Of a DNA stretch of 64,000 nucleotides, positions 50,722 through 61,649 are shown piece after piece (position 1 is the first letter of the stretch; the number at the start of each line of letters is the position of its first letter). Source of the DNA: Agroathelia rolfsii (Eukaryota > Basidiomycota > Agaricomycetes > Amylocorticiales > Amylocorticiaceae); contig JABRWF010000006.1 of the NCBI GenBank assembly GCA_018343915.1, positions 248,001 to 312,000 of the forward strand. Direction: 5' to 3'. The notes beneath the pieces are model-generated. The model was not told the origin of the DNA. It saw nothing but the letters and a program-made list of their open reading frames with translations, and searched no databases. Made by a program: the position numbers and the translations under genes.

Positions 50722-50725
50722 AACC
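50714..50725 (-). other. Copia primer-binding site, half-tRNA-iMet type, overlapping the gag start codon
   Basis: On the minus strand GGTTATGAGCTC directly follows the LTR end (AATA). GGTTATGAGC is complementary to the anticodon arm of initiator tRNA-Met (GCUCAUAACC), the half-tRNA primer known from Drosophila copia. The ATG within it (50721-50719) is the gag-pol start. Confidence 0.75.
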
Positions 50726-51070
50726 TATTAAATTTGCTAACACCAATATTAAACTTCAGTTATTATTGTAAGAACTCTAGTATATACCTAACACCAATAT
50801 TAACTAGAGGAGGTAATGAGCATAAGAATGAAAATAGGAATGTAAAACAATATACGTACACTTCAGTTATTATTGTAAGAACTGAAGTGTGTTGAAGGGT
50901 AGCAGCGGTGATGATGTGTCTAAGGTCACATGATCACCGGAAGTATATCAGTATGTACAGTATGCGTGCGGAGTAAAGGTAGGGGAGTAATATGACAGGA
51001 TATAGAATGTATCATAGACATGATGAGTATGCGGATGAAATAAAATGTCCTTACTGCTTGTATCACAACA
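50726..51070 (-). repeat. 5' LTR of the full-length copia element
   Basis: 345 bp, begins TGTTGTGATAC on the minus strand. The hairpin of the 3' LTR is repeated at 50858-50890. The only difference from the other LTR that I saw is the second base. Confidence 0.93.
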
Positions 51071-52451
51071 CCACATTCTTCCACCTCCTCTAGAAAGCCC
51101 ACTACCCCACGATCCAGAAGGGCTTCTGGTACTTCCGGGCAGAGATCTACTGGGCACCACGCCACATCCTTGAACGTCATGCCTCGTGCTGTACCTTTTC
51201 TCCCTCCTCCTTCTCCCATCGCGGACCGCGCTAGGTCTGAGAGCGCCGCATTTATCAATAGGGGCTCAATAGCCCCAGACACGCCTTACAAGCAATCAAC
51301 TGCGTCGCTCGTGTCAACAACGGACCAGGTTTATCATACCACATCCGCGGTGAAGGCCTCTAGGACATTGTCGACAACGGCTGATGAAGGAACGCTCGAG
51401 CACAATGCCAAGATACGTGGTAAGCCTATGACAAGGGAAGAAATGGAGAAGCTGCTCCGGGCCGAGATTCATGGCGCCGTATACCTTTCTCATGATTTCT
51501 GCTCAGAGCAGCTGGCTGTCTCTGACAAAGCAAAGCTCCGACGTCTCATTCACCAGCTCGAGCAAGATACCTTCTTTCAATATGTCAATCCTGAAGATGA
51601 GGGAGAGAAGGAAAAGAGACTATCCATTGACTTGAGTGGTTTTGGTCAGAACGAAAGCGGGATGTATGCCACGATCGTCAAGCTGTTGAACACGATTAAC
51701 GAGGTTGCGTTTACTCCGAACCACTTCCGACCCAAGCTAAGACCGATTGTCGACGAGCACGCACGCAACATGTGGGCCGACGATATTCACGACAGCGAGA
51801 CGTCCCCCGACCTCGTCCAGGCGGATCCAGCAGACCACGAGGGAAAGTCAAACTTCCACTGGATGGATGTCGAGTTCTTCTGCGAATGCAAGAGAAGGCC
51901 TAGTCAGCTTGGCGAAGCGCTTCTCCAGCTAGCTCGTTATGCTCGCGCTACATACTCTCATCAGCTGTACCGCGATCATATTTATTCGTTGGCAATCTGC
52001 GGCGAAGAGGCGACATTTGTTCTGTTTGACCGCGCCAAGATTACCCACTCTGCACCTATCAATCTCAGGACAGATTTGGTTAAATTTGTCGAAGCTGCTA
52101 TCGGACTCTTCTCTCTAGACGCAAAGGAATTTGGGTATGATACTCGTTTTTCCTGGTCTCCAGCCCCCACAGGAGAGCCCGGCGATCGTGAGGTAGTGCG
52201 GGAACTCCGATTCTACCACAACAACGCTGACTGGCAGGTGCTCGAGGTTCTTTGCCAGCGCAAATGCTTACTCGGTCGTGCCACAACCGTGCTGCGGGTA
52301 GGAAAAGTACATGACCCTAGCGAGTGCTGTGCAACGAAAATGATATGGAGGCCAGTGTCACGTCCTCACGAGGCCGATAGTCTTTTCGAATTTGCCGGCA
52401 ACGAGGGTGTAGTGCAGTGTCTCTGGAGCGACAAGGGTCGATTGACGACTC
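51071..52451. repeat. Right palindrome arm, outer part (with CCACA duplication)
   Basis: Bases 51076-52451 are the reverse complement of 43330-44705; 51071-51075 is the duplicated target CCACA. At 52451 the match to the left arm stops abruptly inside coding sequence. Confidence 0.88.
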
Positions 52452-53736
52452 GAGAATACTTGGTACTGGCTGATTCGCCGTTCCAGAAGTACTTCTTCCC
52501 CGGATTGTCGGATGCAGAATATCTCGCCATCTGCGAAGGAATGTCGGAACCTGGTCAATGCAAGGCCAGTGATATACTCAGGCGGGGGGCGAGCGAGGCT
52601 CGTAGAAAGAGACCATATCGTCTAGAAGAGAGACAAAAAGATATCGTACAAATGCTTGAGGGAACCAATCTATGGCGAATAAAGCGATTTGCACACTTGT
52701 TGATAGTGCTCAGAGATGCTATTGTTGGTGAGTGAACTGGCTGGTGTTTCTGTGTTAAAATAATGACTGACGTGCTACAATGGACAGGATACGCGCATGT
52801 CGTCAAGAAGGGCAAGATTCATCGGGACGTTAGCCTTGGCAATGTCTTGTGCGACATCTTGAAAGATCCGAGGAACCCAAAGAAGACAGGACCTGCGACG
52901 AATCTTCGCTCGAAGCGCTGTCGTGCAGAGATGCAAGAAGATGACTATCGATTCATGTCGACCTATGAGTTTCCCATCGAAGAAGAACTGACAGGGTAAA
53001 CATTGTCATTATTATCAATCTAAAATGAATATCTAAATTATACCAACCGCGTCCAGAGTTGAATCACTGGATGACTATGTCAAGAAGAGATACAAATCTG
53101 AAGTAAACCCTCAGACGTCCGTTGGGAGGCTTTCTGACTTTGAGTTCGCTGTTGATGCCTTTCGACCGGAAGATGTCGTCCGTGGTGCACAGCGAACGGT
53201 AATGACTTTGTTAATCGAACGTAGCTGATGGTCTTTAATGCTTTTATTAACAGGGCACATTAACATTCATGTCTGCTCGGTTGTTGCTTTTGCATGAAGA
53301 ACCAGTACCGATTCCTCACACATACTTAAATGATCTAGAGTCATTCTTTTGGGTCTTTTTCTGGGTCATTGTCAATCATAGTGAACCTGGGCAACATAGG
53401 AATGAAAAAGCGAGGAACCTTGCTGCAAGTTTATCAACGAGCGATATCGAAAAGCTTGGAAACAAGAAGGTAGTTATAATACGCGGTGGTTCAAGAGAGG
53501 ACGTGCAATTCCTTGATAACGTATGGTCCATGGATGCGGTGTATCCAATCGGGGAATTTGCAGACATTCTCGATAACCAAATGTATGCTCCCGACGCCAA
53601 ACGCAAGTACAGAGAGACATTTACAATCCTCGATGGATCATCACGGCCCGATCCCTGGATTGTCCTCAAAGCAGTTATTGATGTTTTCGATCGCCATATC
53701 ATGAAGCTGCAACGCAGGGACCAGCAAAGGAAGTGA

Positions 53737-54223
53737 AGGTACACTGATTACACGTTTTAAAATCGAATCGTCGATAATAACTCACTCGCTTGACCGGCCA
53801 ATTTGCTTTCACCATAACTAGATGGAACTCCCTTCGCGCTTTTTTTTTTGCACCATATGTGTGAACAGTTTCCTTCATGCAGGTTCATGATTGGTGTTGC
53901 CAGTATCGTATTTATTCCGATTGTACTTTCCTCATTATTTCTTTTTAAATCTACATACTCATCTCCCGTTTAAAGTTGGCGTTACTAGTAGACATGATAC
54001 CATTGCTGTTATGAGTTCTCATGAATGTACGGTACTTCGCTATGTGAATAACTCGAGCCATCCTCGTTGGCCATGGATGCCATCACGCTATCATGTACTA
54101 GTACAATCACGGTTTGGCTATATTTGTGAAAATTTGATTTGAAGAAACAGCTCTATTGCGATCTAAGTATTATTTCTCAGGCTATTCGTTGTCATTGATA
54201 GGCATGAATTGAGAAGTACATTT
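53737..54223. other. 3' flank of FunK1 copy 2, no gene seen
   Basis: Short open frames only. It corresponds in position to 41634-42048 on the left side, but no similarity is visible by eye. Confidence 0.5.
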
Positions 54224-55252
54224 TGTTAAAAGTTAGTGGTAATGGTGTAATGTAGACTACTTGTAATCTACTAGTTACCTATTTAAAAGACAACTAACTT
54301 ACTTGTTTGAAAAGTTAATGGTCTGTTGTGTTATAGGTTTAAAGGCAATAAAACCTATTTGTGAAAGCAATTAGTAACTCTGTTACACCTGAGTTAAGAC
54401 TGTAGCTGGTGTCCCTTTGAGACTACCTACTTGTTTTCCCTTTAGGAAAGGCTTGTTGTCTTGTAGTAGACTTAGTAAGTCTGGGGTGAAGTTAGTACTC
54501 TAGGAGCTAGTCTTGTAGACTATTTAACTCACTATTTTCAAGTGAAATAACTTGTCATTTCCAGCCAAATTTGCTGGTGCTTATATAATACAAAATATTC
54601 TAATTTCTACAAGATTAGTAAGCAAATCCTGTGCTTATCTAATCCGCTTAGTAAGAAGGATTGCTTACAAATTAGCTTATAAATCAGCTTAGTAATATTT
54701 CTATTTGCTGAATAATATGCTTGGTAAGCAATCTGTGTGCTTAGTAAGTAATTTGTATAGTATTAGTAAGTAAAATGTCTATTGATCTCAATATCCTATT
54801 ATTAGATCTGTATTAGTAATATTTTATAAGTATTACTAATATTATGAATTTGCTTAGTAAATATTTTGGTGATTTATAAGCAAGGATCTAGGGCGTGAAA
54901 AATCAATTAGTAATATTCACAATGATTATTTAGAAATGAATATTTAAATGGAATTGTTTAATATTTATGAAAAGATATTCATAAATGATAAAGTCAAGTG
55001 ACTTCAGATATAATAATCTTATCTCTTGATAAGATTAGATATAATGAAATATTGAAAATATTAAATAAAAGAATATATGCATATTATTTCAATGAATATA
55101 TACATGTAAAGAATTGTTAATATCTCAACAATGAACGGTTGTAAAATCATGAAATAAATAATCATGTATGATATGATGTTAGATGATTATTTGAAGTATT
55201 CATTGGAATTATTGGAAAGATATGAAGCCTGTAAATATTCAATCTTTCAATA
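54224..55252 (-). mobile_element. AT-rich 1.03-kb LTR-like element, copy 2 (inverted)
   Basis: 1,029 bp, starting TGTTAAAAG and ending CTTTCAATA, so one terminal CA has become TA. Flanked by CATTT at 54219-54223 and 55253-55257. Its outer ~170 bp (54224-54400) matches copy 3, not copy 1. It sits just past the stop codon of the TAP42 pseudogene. Confidence 0.83.
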
Positions 55253-56019
55253 CATTTCAGCAGAATTACAAAAAGTCATCCACGATTCATGGTATTTCCC
55301 GCCCGACGTAGATTGACATCAGCAAACCTTGCCCAATCTTCATCTTTCTTTCTTTTTTCCTCCGCTTTTTTGTTCCCAAATGTAGTCCCATCTTGTTCTG
55401 CATCGATGGCAAGCTGTTCAGAACTTGTTGGTTGCTCAGCTGAAGTTTGTCTACAAAATAAAGTATAAATTGGCAGTCGGTATATGCGCATGAAAAAGTA
55501 TAAAGGAGGTAATAAGCACGCACCCCCCGCCTGATACGAATTTCCCGCGCTGGCGCTCGACTTCTAAATACTCGTCGACGGACATAGTAGGTAGATTGTA
55601 CCCAGGTCCAAACACTTGTGATTGCAGGCACACGCGTTCTATAGCATTGGAACCAAGTATTGTAAATGGTCGCAAGGGCTAAATGAAGATATTGCGTTGA
55701 TATATACCAGAGATAATGACAGTTCGAATTTATAACAGACCTTGCTAGAAGGGTCAAGTAAAGGACCATCCTTGAGATTAGGTGATGGCTTATCTAATCT
55801 CCAGGTATCATCGTTATCGTCTTTGCGTTTATGAAGTCTTTGAGGAGACGATCCGTCTTGTGCCTTTGTGCAGTTGTGAGTGAGATGGCATAGGGCCCAT
55901 ATTCTGGAGCAATTTAAACTCTTGGTTGAGACTTTCCAGTTGTGCCTGCACCTGGGTATACAGGAGTTATAAGAGAACCAGTAATATTTCTTGCAGATGC
56001 TCTTTGTTTTCTGAGTCTT
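55253..56019 (-). pseudogene. Truncated inverted copy of TAP42
   Basis: Reverse-strand sequence matches 40885-41633 with many substitutions: LRPFTILGSNAIERVCLQ, FGPGYNLPTMSVDEYLEVE, QRGKFVSGGG and a last exon EKRKKDEDWARFADVN ... RAGNTMNRG with a TGA stop. Introns sit at the same places as in the intact gene. The helical exon has an in-frame stop (LLVLL followed by TAA where the intact gene has CGA), and the 5' half is missing because a copia LTR begins at 56020. With the FunK1 pair it shows that the inverted duplication once spanned both genes. A functional product is very unlikely. Confidence 0.85.
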
Positions 56020-56383
56020 TGATGAACGGCGCCAGTCCTAAGATCGGCAGCACATGCATCTAGCCACCACTGCACTGTACACTATATTACATAGTGTACT
56101 ACCACTACTGTACTTATGTACTGCACACTAATATACACACTAGCTAATATAATTTATGTATTAGACTTACTTGGGTGAGGGGTGATAAGCGGTGAGGCTT
56201 AAGTGTGTGTGTGAATGCAAGGTGGTGGTGGTGGTTCAGGTATAAAAACCGTTATCATTAAAGTTTGTTACTAGCTTGTATATATAGTCTACTTTAATCT
56301 CCTACTGAATATTGGAGCTCTGCTCCAATTTCTCTTGTCACATCTTTGGCATAACTGCTAGGGCGTTCCGTACAGTTGCAACA
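56020..56383 (-). repeat. 364-bp copia LTR (3' LTR of relic element 1)
   Basis: On the minus strand it begins TGTTGCAACTGTACGG and ends GTTCATCA. It is preceded by a polypurine tract AAAGGGGAG at 56384-56392. A second copy in opposite orientation is at 61274-61637 with the same length. A TATAAAAA box lies at about 56243-56250 on the plus strand. Confidence 0.82.
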
Positions 56384-59281
56384 CTCCCCTTTGTTCTGTA
56401 TAGTCTCTATTGTTTGATGTACTAGGATACCTTGTGCCAAAGGGTCGGCTCTAAGAGTTCAAGTCTGGTAAGGAGCTGGCACTTGTGGAAGTTGTTGAAT
56501 GCCAGGTTCTTTGTGAATATGTTGGCAGGGTTAAGGTTTCCTTCTATGAAGAAGATTGCAACCTTTCCATCTTTAATACAGCTTCTGATGTGATGGTATC
56601 ATGTGTTGATATATTTTGACTTCTGATTGGTTACATCGTTTGCTGCTAAGAAGTTGGCGCCTATGTTATTGCAGCACACTGGCATTGGAAGGAGCATAGG
56701 TAGCTCAAGTTTGGAAAGAATGTTCTGAATCCATAGTGCTTGCTTAGCACAATCTAATACTGCCATATACTCAGCTTCGGTCAAAGAAAGTGCAACTATG
56801 CGTTGTGCATGTAACTTCCATGAGAAGATTCCATTTGCCAGTATAAATATATTGCCGGTAATGGAACAACGGTTGTTGGGGTCACCAGCGTAGTCAGTGT
56901 TGAAAGATTGAATATTTACAGGCTTCATATCTTTCTAATAATTCCAATGAATACTTCAAATAATTATCTAACATCATAACATACATGATTATTTATTTCA
57001 TGATTTTACAACCATTCATTATTGAGATATTAACAATTCTTTACATGCATATATTCATCAAAATAATATGCATATATTCTCTTATTTAATATTTTCAATA
57101 TTTCATTATATCTAATCTTATCAGAGATAAGATTATCATATCTAAGGTCACTTGACTTTATCATTTATAAATATCTTTTTCATAAATATTAAACAATTCC
57201 ATTTAAATATTCATTTCTAAATAATTATTGTGAATATTACTAATTGATTTTTCACGCCCTAGATCCTTGCTTATAAATCACCAAAATATTTACTAAGCAA
57301 ATTCATAATATTAGTAATACTTATAAAATATTACTAATACAGATCTAATAATAGGATATTGAGATCAATAGACATTTTACTTACTAATACTATACAAATT
57401 ACTTACTAAGCACACAGATTGCTTACCAAGCATATTATTCAGCAAATAGGAATATTACTAAGCTAATTTATAAGCTAATTTGTAAGCAACCCTTCTTACT
57501 AAGCGGATTAGATAAGTATAGGATTGGCTTACTAATCTTGTAGAAATTAGAATATTTTGTATTATATAAGCACCAGCAAATTTGGCTGGAAATGACAAGT
57601 TATTTCACTTGAAAATAGTGAGTTAAATAGTCTACAAGACTAGCTCCTAGAGTACTAACTTCACCCTAGACTTACAAAGTCTACAAGACAAGACAACAAG
57701 CCTTTCCTAAAGGGAAACAAGTAGGTAGTCTCAAAGGGACACCGGCTATAGTCTTATCTTAGGTGTAACAGAGTTACTAATTGCTTTCACAAATAGGTTT
57801 TATTGCCTTTAAACCTATAACACAACAGACCATTAACTTTTCAAACAAGTAAGTTAGTTGTCTTTTAAATAGGTAACTAGTAGATTACAAGTAGTCTACA
57901 TTACACTATTACCACTAACTTTTAATAGTCAGAGTCTGAATAGGCAATTAAGCCACTATTGGAGTCCCTGTCATAGACTAGCTGATAGTCTTTTGTCGTC
58001 CATAGGTACTTCACTATGAATAGTGCTTTGTCCAGGTACTCTTGCATCGGGTTAGCAGTAAATTGTGCCAGCTTAGTCACCGCAAAAGCTACGTCTGGGT
58101 GTGTACCTAGTATAATGTAAAGAAGGCTTTCAATTACAGATTGGAAGTGCTGTTGGAGTTTGGGATCTGTTTTGAGATTGACCAGTGTTTGGGTAGGCCT
58201 ATAGCTATCTGGCAGTAGTGTATATACCCTTCTATAGTTGGTAAGACCAAACCGCTGGATGATTTTTTCCAAATATAGAATCTGATCCAGGCAGATTTTA
58301 TTGCCTTCTTTCTTGATGCACATACGGAGGAACTCATGTGCATTACCAAGATCTCAGTATTCCCAAAGTTTTGTTATGCAGGCTTTGAGGGTCTCAACTG
58401 TAGACCGATTTGATCCAAAGAATAGGACGTTATTGACGTATACAACTAGGGCGATTTTGTTACCCTTTTTGTCTTTATACAGGAAAACCCCTGCATCAAA
58501 GAGAAGTTGTTGACACCCCATTTCTTTGAGTGATAAGAACAATGTTTTCCATCAAGCAAGGCCGGCTTGTTTTAGGCCATACAAGGCTTTATATAATTGT
58601 ATTACCATGTGTTCTCCCTCTTTTACTTTGAACTCTTTGGGTTACTCCATGTATATTTCCTCTTTAAGATCACCATATAGGTATGCATTATATACATCAA
58701 TACCTATGATATGCTAGCCTTGTAGGGCTGACAGTGCTAGTATTAGCCGCACAGTCTCAAAACGGACAATGGGGGAAAAGATTTCATTGAAGTCAATTCC
58801 TTCCTATTGGGAGAACCCTTTAGCCACTAATCGGGCCTTTTTCCAGCCATCCGACTTAATGTTGAATACCCATTGGTTCTTAATGGTCTTTTTCCCTTTT
58901 GAGAGAGCAACCAGCTCAAAGACTTTGTGGTACTTAAGGGCTGATAGCTCTTCGCGGCATGCTTCCTTTCAATCTTTTTGATCATTGATACTGAATTTCT
59001 TGATGTCTTTAAAGGTCCATTCCCTTACTTTGGACTCTTCTGGAAGCACATTTTCCAATTCTGGAATTGCAAACGTCAATAAGGTGTTTATTAATGGTAC
59101 TCCCCCTTCCCGGCATATATTGGCAAGTTGGACAGTTTCAGGGTGTGAGTCTATGTCATCACCAGGGCATACTTGTTCAGGCGGTACCAGGTAGGATTTA
59201 CTGGTGGCTGGCTTGTCATGTGACTTGCTTTGCTCACTCAGTGGAGCTGGTGAAACTTCTCTGGATGTACCTAATGAAAGG
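56384..59281 (-). pseudogene. Relic copia element 1: RNase H, RT and part of the region before RT
   Basis: Minus-strand copia pol, broken by stops and by nested insertions. RNase H reads DYAGDPNNRCSITGN and SLTEAEYMAVLDCAKQALW (about 56599-56897), is split by the LTR-like copy 3 at 56898-57927, and resumes with GLIAYSDSDY. RT sequence follows to about 58990: ILGTHPDVAFAVTKLAQF, VYVNNVLFFGS (catalytic YVDD now YVNN), GIDFNEIFSPIVRFETVRL and NQWVFNIKSDGWKK. Upstream comes DDIDSHPETVQLANI (58969-59281). With the insert and one target duplication taken out, the RNase H frame joins as YSDSDYAGD. Joined pol is degenerate, so the element is dead. Confidence 0.85.
56898..57927 (+). mobile_element. 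AT-rich 1.03-kb LTR-like element, copy 3, inside copia RNase H
   Basis: 1,030 bp, starting TGTTGAAAG and ending CTTTTAATA. The duplicated target GTCAG lies at 56893-56897 and 57928-57932. The host frame fits exactly once the insert and one GTCAG are ignored, which fixes both ends. Confidence 0.9.
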
Positions 59282-60901
59282 GTTATGATATAGAATGTGA
59301 TACACATGTGCACTACTGTAAACCTTATTTAAACCAAATACTTACTTATTGTAGAAAAGTGCAGGGTTGGTTGTCTTGGTAGATAGGCTTGGATCTACAA
59401 GAAATTGAAAGCAATTAGTTTACTTCTATATCTTTAATATAAGACTTAGCCAGTGTCCCTTTGAGACTACCTACTTGTTTTTCCTTTAGGAAAGGCTTGT
59501 TGTCTTATAGTAGACTTAGTAAGTCTGTTAGTGAAGTTAGTACTATGAGCTAGTCCTTAGACTATTTAACTCACTATTTTTGAGTGAAATAACTTATCAT
59601 TTCCAGCCAAATTTGCTGGTACTTATATAATACAAAATATTCTAATTTCTACAAGATTAGTAAGCCAATCCTGTGCTTATCTAATCCACTTAGTAAGAAG
59701 GATTGCTTACAAATCAGCTTATAAATCAGCTTAGTAATATTTCTATTTGCTGAATAATATGCTTGGTAAGCAATCTGTGTGCTTAGTCAGTAATTTGTAT
59801 AGTATTAGTAAGTGAAAGTGTCTATTTATCTCAATATCCTATTATTAGATCTGTATTAGTAATATTTTATAAACATTACTAATATTATGAATTTGCTTAG
59901 TAAATATTTTGGTGATTTATAAGCAAGGATCTAGGGCGTGAAAAATCAATTAGTAATATTCACAATAATTATTGAGAAATGAATATTTAAATAGAATTGT
60001 TTAATATTTATGAAAAAGATATTCATAAATGATAAAGTTAAGTGACTTTAGATATGATGATCTTATCTCTGATAAGATTAGATATAATAAAATATTGAAA
60101 ATATTAAATAAAAGAATATATGTATATTATTTCAATGAATATATGCATGTAAAGAATTGTTAATATCTGTCACAACCCCCTCCGTGCACAAGTGGCTCCC
60201 ACTCCAATATTTCCGACATGTCCCTACTCACCCTTGCCCACTACCATCCAACAACCAAAGACACCTCTCCAGCTCCCAACTTCTGCTCTCCACCCTCCGC
60301 AATTCAGGCATCGGAACTAGCGACCCCTTGCTCGGTGCCTGACCGGAGTCCCGGAGTCTTTTCCTCTTCTTATGTATTCTGTTTTCCCATCATTTTCCCC
60401 ATATGTTCTGGTACCCTTGTTTACATAGATAGTTTCGGCCTATTCGCGCCCCATATTCCGTTTTCCACTCTCCGTCTCACTTTATTTCTATTCCTCTTGG
60501 TATCCTTCTACTACTATAGTATTTATACCAACCTAGCATGTACCTAGCTACCTTAGTTTGGAAATCAACTTAGTTCTCCTTCTCCTATCTGACTCCTGTC
60601 CCGGACTACAACTAGGCAAGGGCCTGATACATATGTCTTGGCCAAGTCTGGTCACTCCTCTCCTTTCCTATCCACTCTCCCATCTCTACTCCTGTTCACT
60701 CCATCTCCACTTCCATTCCGCTCCACCCCTTCCTTTTTCTGCTATCTCCGTCCGTCCAAGACTTAACAATATCTCAACAATGAACGGTTGTAAAATCATA
60801 AAATAAATAATCATGTATGACATGATGTTAGATGATTATTTGAAGTATTCATTGGAATTATTGGAAAGATATGAAGCTTGTAAATATTCAATCTTTCAAC
60901 A
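59282..60901 (-). mobile_element. AT-rich LTR-like element, copy 4 (inverted), carrying a nested LTR
   Basis: The right end CTTTCAACA is clear at 60901. AAAGG follows at 60902-60906 and also stands at 59277-59281, suggesting the left end is near 59282, though that end (GTTATGATA) has lost the TG. Without the nested 601-bp insert and its target duplication the element is about 1,014 bp. Its left ~150 bp shows similarity to the corresponding end of copy 1 (ACTTACTT ... GAAAAGTGCAGG), and a segment further in (GAAAGCAATTAGT) matches copies 2 and 3. Confidence 0.75.
60168..60768 (+). mobile_element. 601-bp solo LTR nested in copy 4
   Basis: It starts TGTCACAACC and ends ACTTAACA, giving TG...CA ends. 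Flanked by ATATC at 60163-60167 and 60769-60773. It is GC-richer and pyrimidine-rich, unlike its AT-rich host, so the borders are sharp. TGTCACA starts are common in fungal LTR elements; the family cannot be fixed without an internal region. Confidence 0.83.
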
Positions 60902-61273
60902 AAAGGTGCCTCTCTTCCAATTAACATAGTTATAGATCACAAAAACCTAGTCTACTTTTCTACTACTAAGCTACTGACTTATTACTAGGCCCACTAGTCA
61001 GAATTCCTCTCTGCCTTCCATTTTATTATTTAATTCTACCTAGGACACTTGGGAGAGAAACCTAACTCCCTTACTAGATAATAAGATATCTACCCAAAAG
61101 AGAGGGATAGTGGCTATACTAGCATCAACCCCTACAACCTCTAACCTATCTTCACCTCCAAGTAGATCTCTGTACCCCTCTGAGCCACTGCACTAAAGGA
61201 GCCTATACTCTGAGCCTCTAAACTTCTTGACCTAGAGAGCATCCACAATAATATCTAAGCTACACTCCCTTAG
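60902..61273. other. Remnant between copy 4 and the second copia LTR
   Basis: Probably more of relic element 1 (minus strand), but decayed; no frame is recognisable. Confidence 0.4.
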
Positions 61274-61637
61274 TGTTGCGACTATACGGAACGCCCTAGT
61301 AGCTGTGCCAAAGATGTAACAAGGGAAATTGGAGTGGAGCTCCAATATTTAGTAGGAGATTAAAATACAGTATATATATAAGGTAGTAATGTACTTTAAT
61401 GATAACAGTTTTTATACCTGAACCACCACCACTACCTCACACCTACACACACACTTAAGCCTTACCACTTATCACTCCTTACCCAAGTAAGTCTAATACA
61501 TAGATTATATTAGCTAGTGTATATATTAGTATGTAGTACATAAGTACAGTAGTGGCAGTACACCATATAATGTAGTGTACAGTACAGTGGTGGCCAGATG
61601 CATACACTGCCGGTCTTAGGACTGGCGCTGTTCATCA
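61274..61637 (+). repeat. 364-bp copia LTR (5' LTR of relic element 2)
   Basis: It starts TGTTGCGACTATACGG and ends GTTCATCA, the same family and length as 56020-56383 but on the other strand. A TATATATA run and a TTTTATA box on the plus strand match those of the partner. Confidence 0.85.
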
Positions 61638-61649
61638 GGTTATGAGCCC
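61638..61649 (+). other. Primer-binding site of relic element 2 (half tRNA-iMet type)
   Basis: GGTTATGAGCCC directly follows the LTR. All 12 bases are complementary to the initiator tRNA-Met anticodon arm (GGGCUCAUAACC). Confidence 0.72.

Larger units (their letters stand above)
46110..51070 (-). mobile_element. Full-length Ty1/copia LTR retrotransposon, probably recent
   Basis: 4,961 bp, coding on the minus strand. LTRs are 345 bp each (46110-46454 and 50726-51070) and look identical except for one base near the end (T at 46453, C at 51069). Target duplication CCACA lies at 46105-46109 and 51071-51075. A polypurine tract (GAGGGGGAG on the minus strand) abuts the 3' LTR at 46455-46463. The primer site GGTTATGAGC follows the 5' LTR. 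Domain order protease-integrase-RT-RNase H fits copia. Confidence 0.96.
45907..53736 (+). pseudogene. FunK1 kinase, copy 2, interrupted by a copia element
   Basis: The inverted twin of the gene at 42049-44908. Coding sequence begins at 45907 and runs to 46109, is split by a 4,961-bp retrotransposon, and resumes at 51076. It continues to about 52730 (intron after RDAIVG), then HVVKKGKIHRDVSLGNVL, FEFAVDAFRPEDVVRGAQRT and a last exon from about 53254 to 53736 ending RDQQRK. The insert plus target duplication is 4,966 bp, not a multiple of three, and brings its own stop codons, so the full protein cannot be made from an unspliced message. Downstream of the insert the frame is open from the ATG at 51179, so a protein lacking the first ~110 residues remains possible. 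Up to 52451 it matches copy 1; beyond that it differs at many residues (REYLVLADS against LEDMALADS). Confidence 0.88.
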
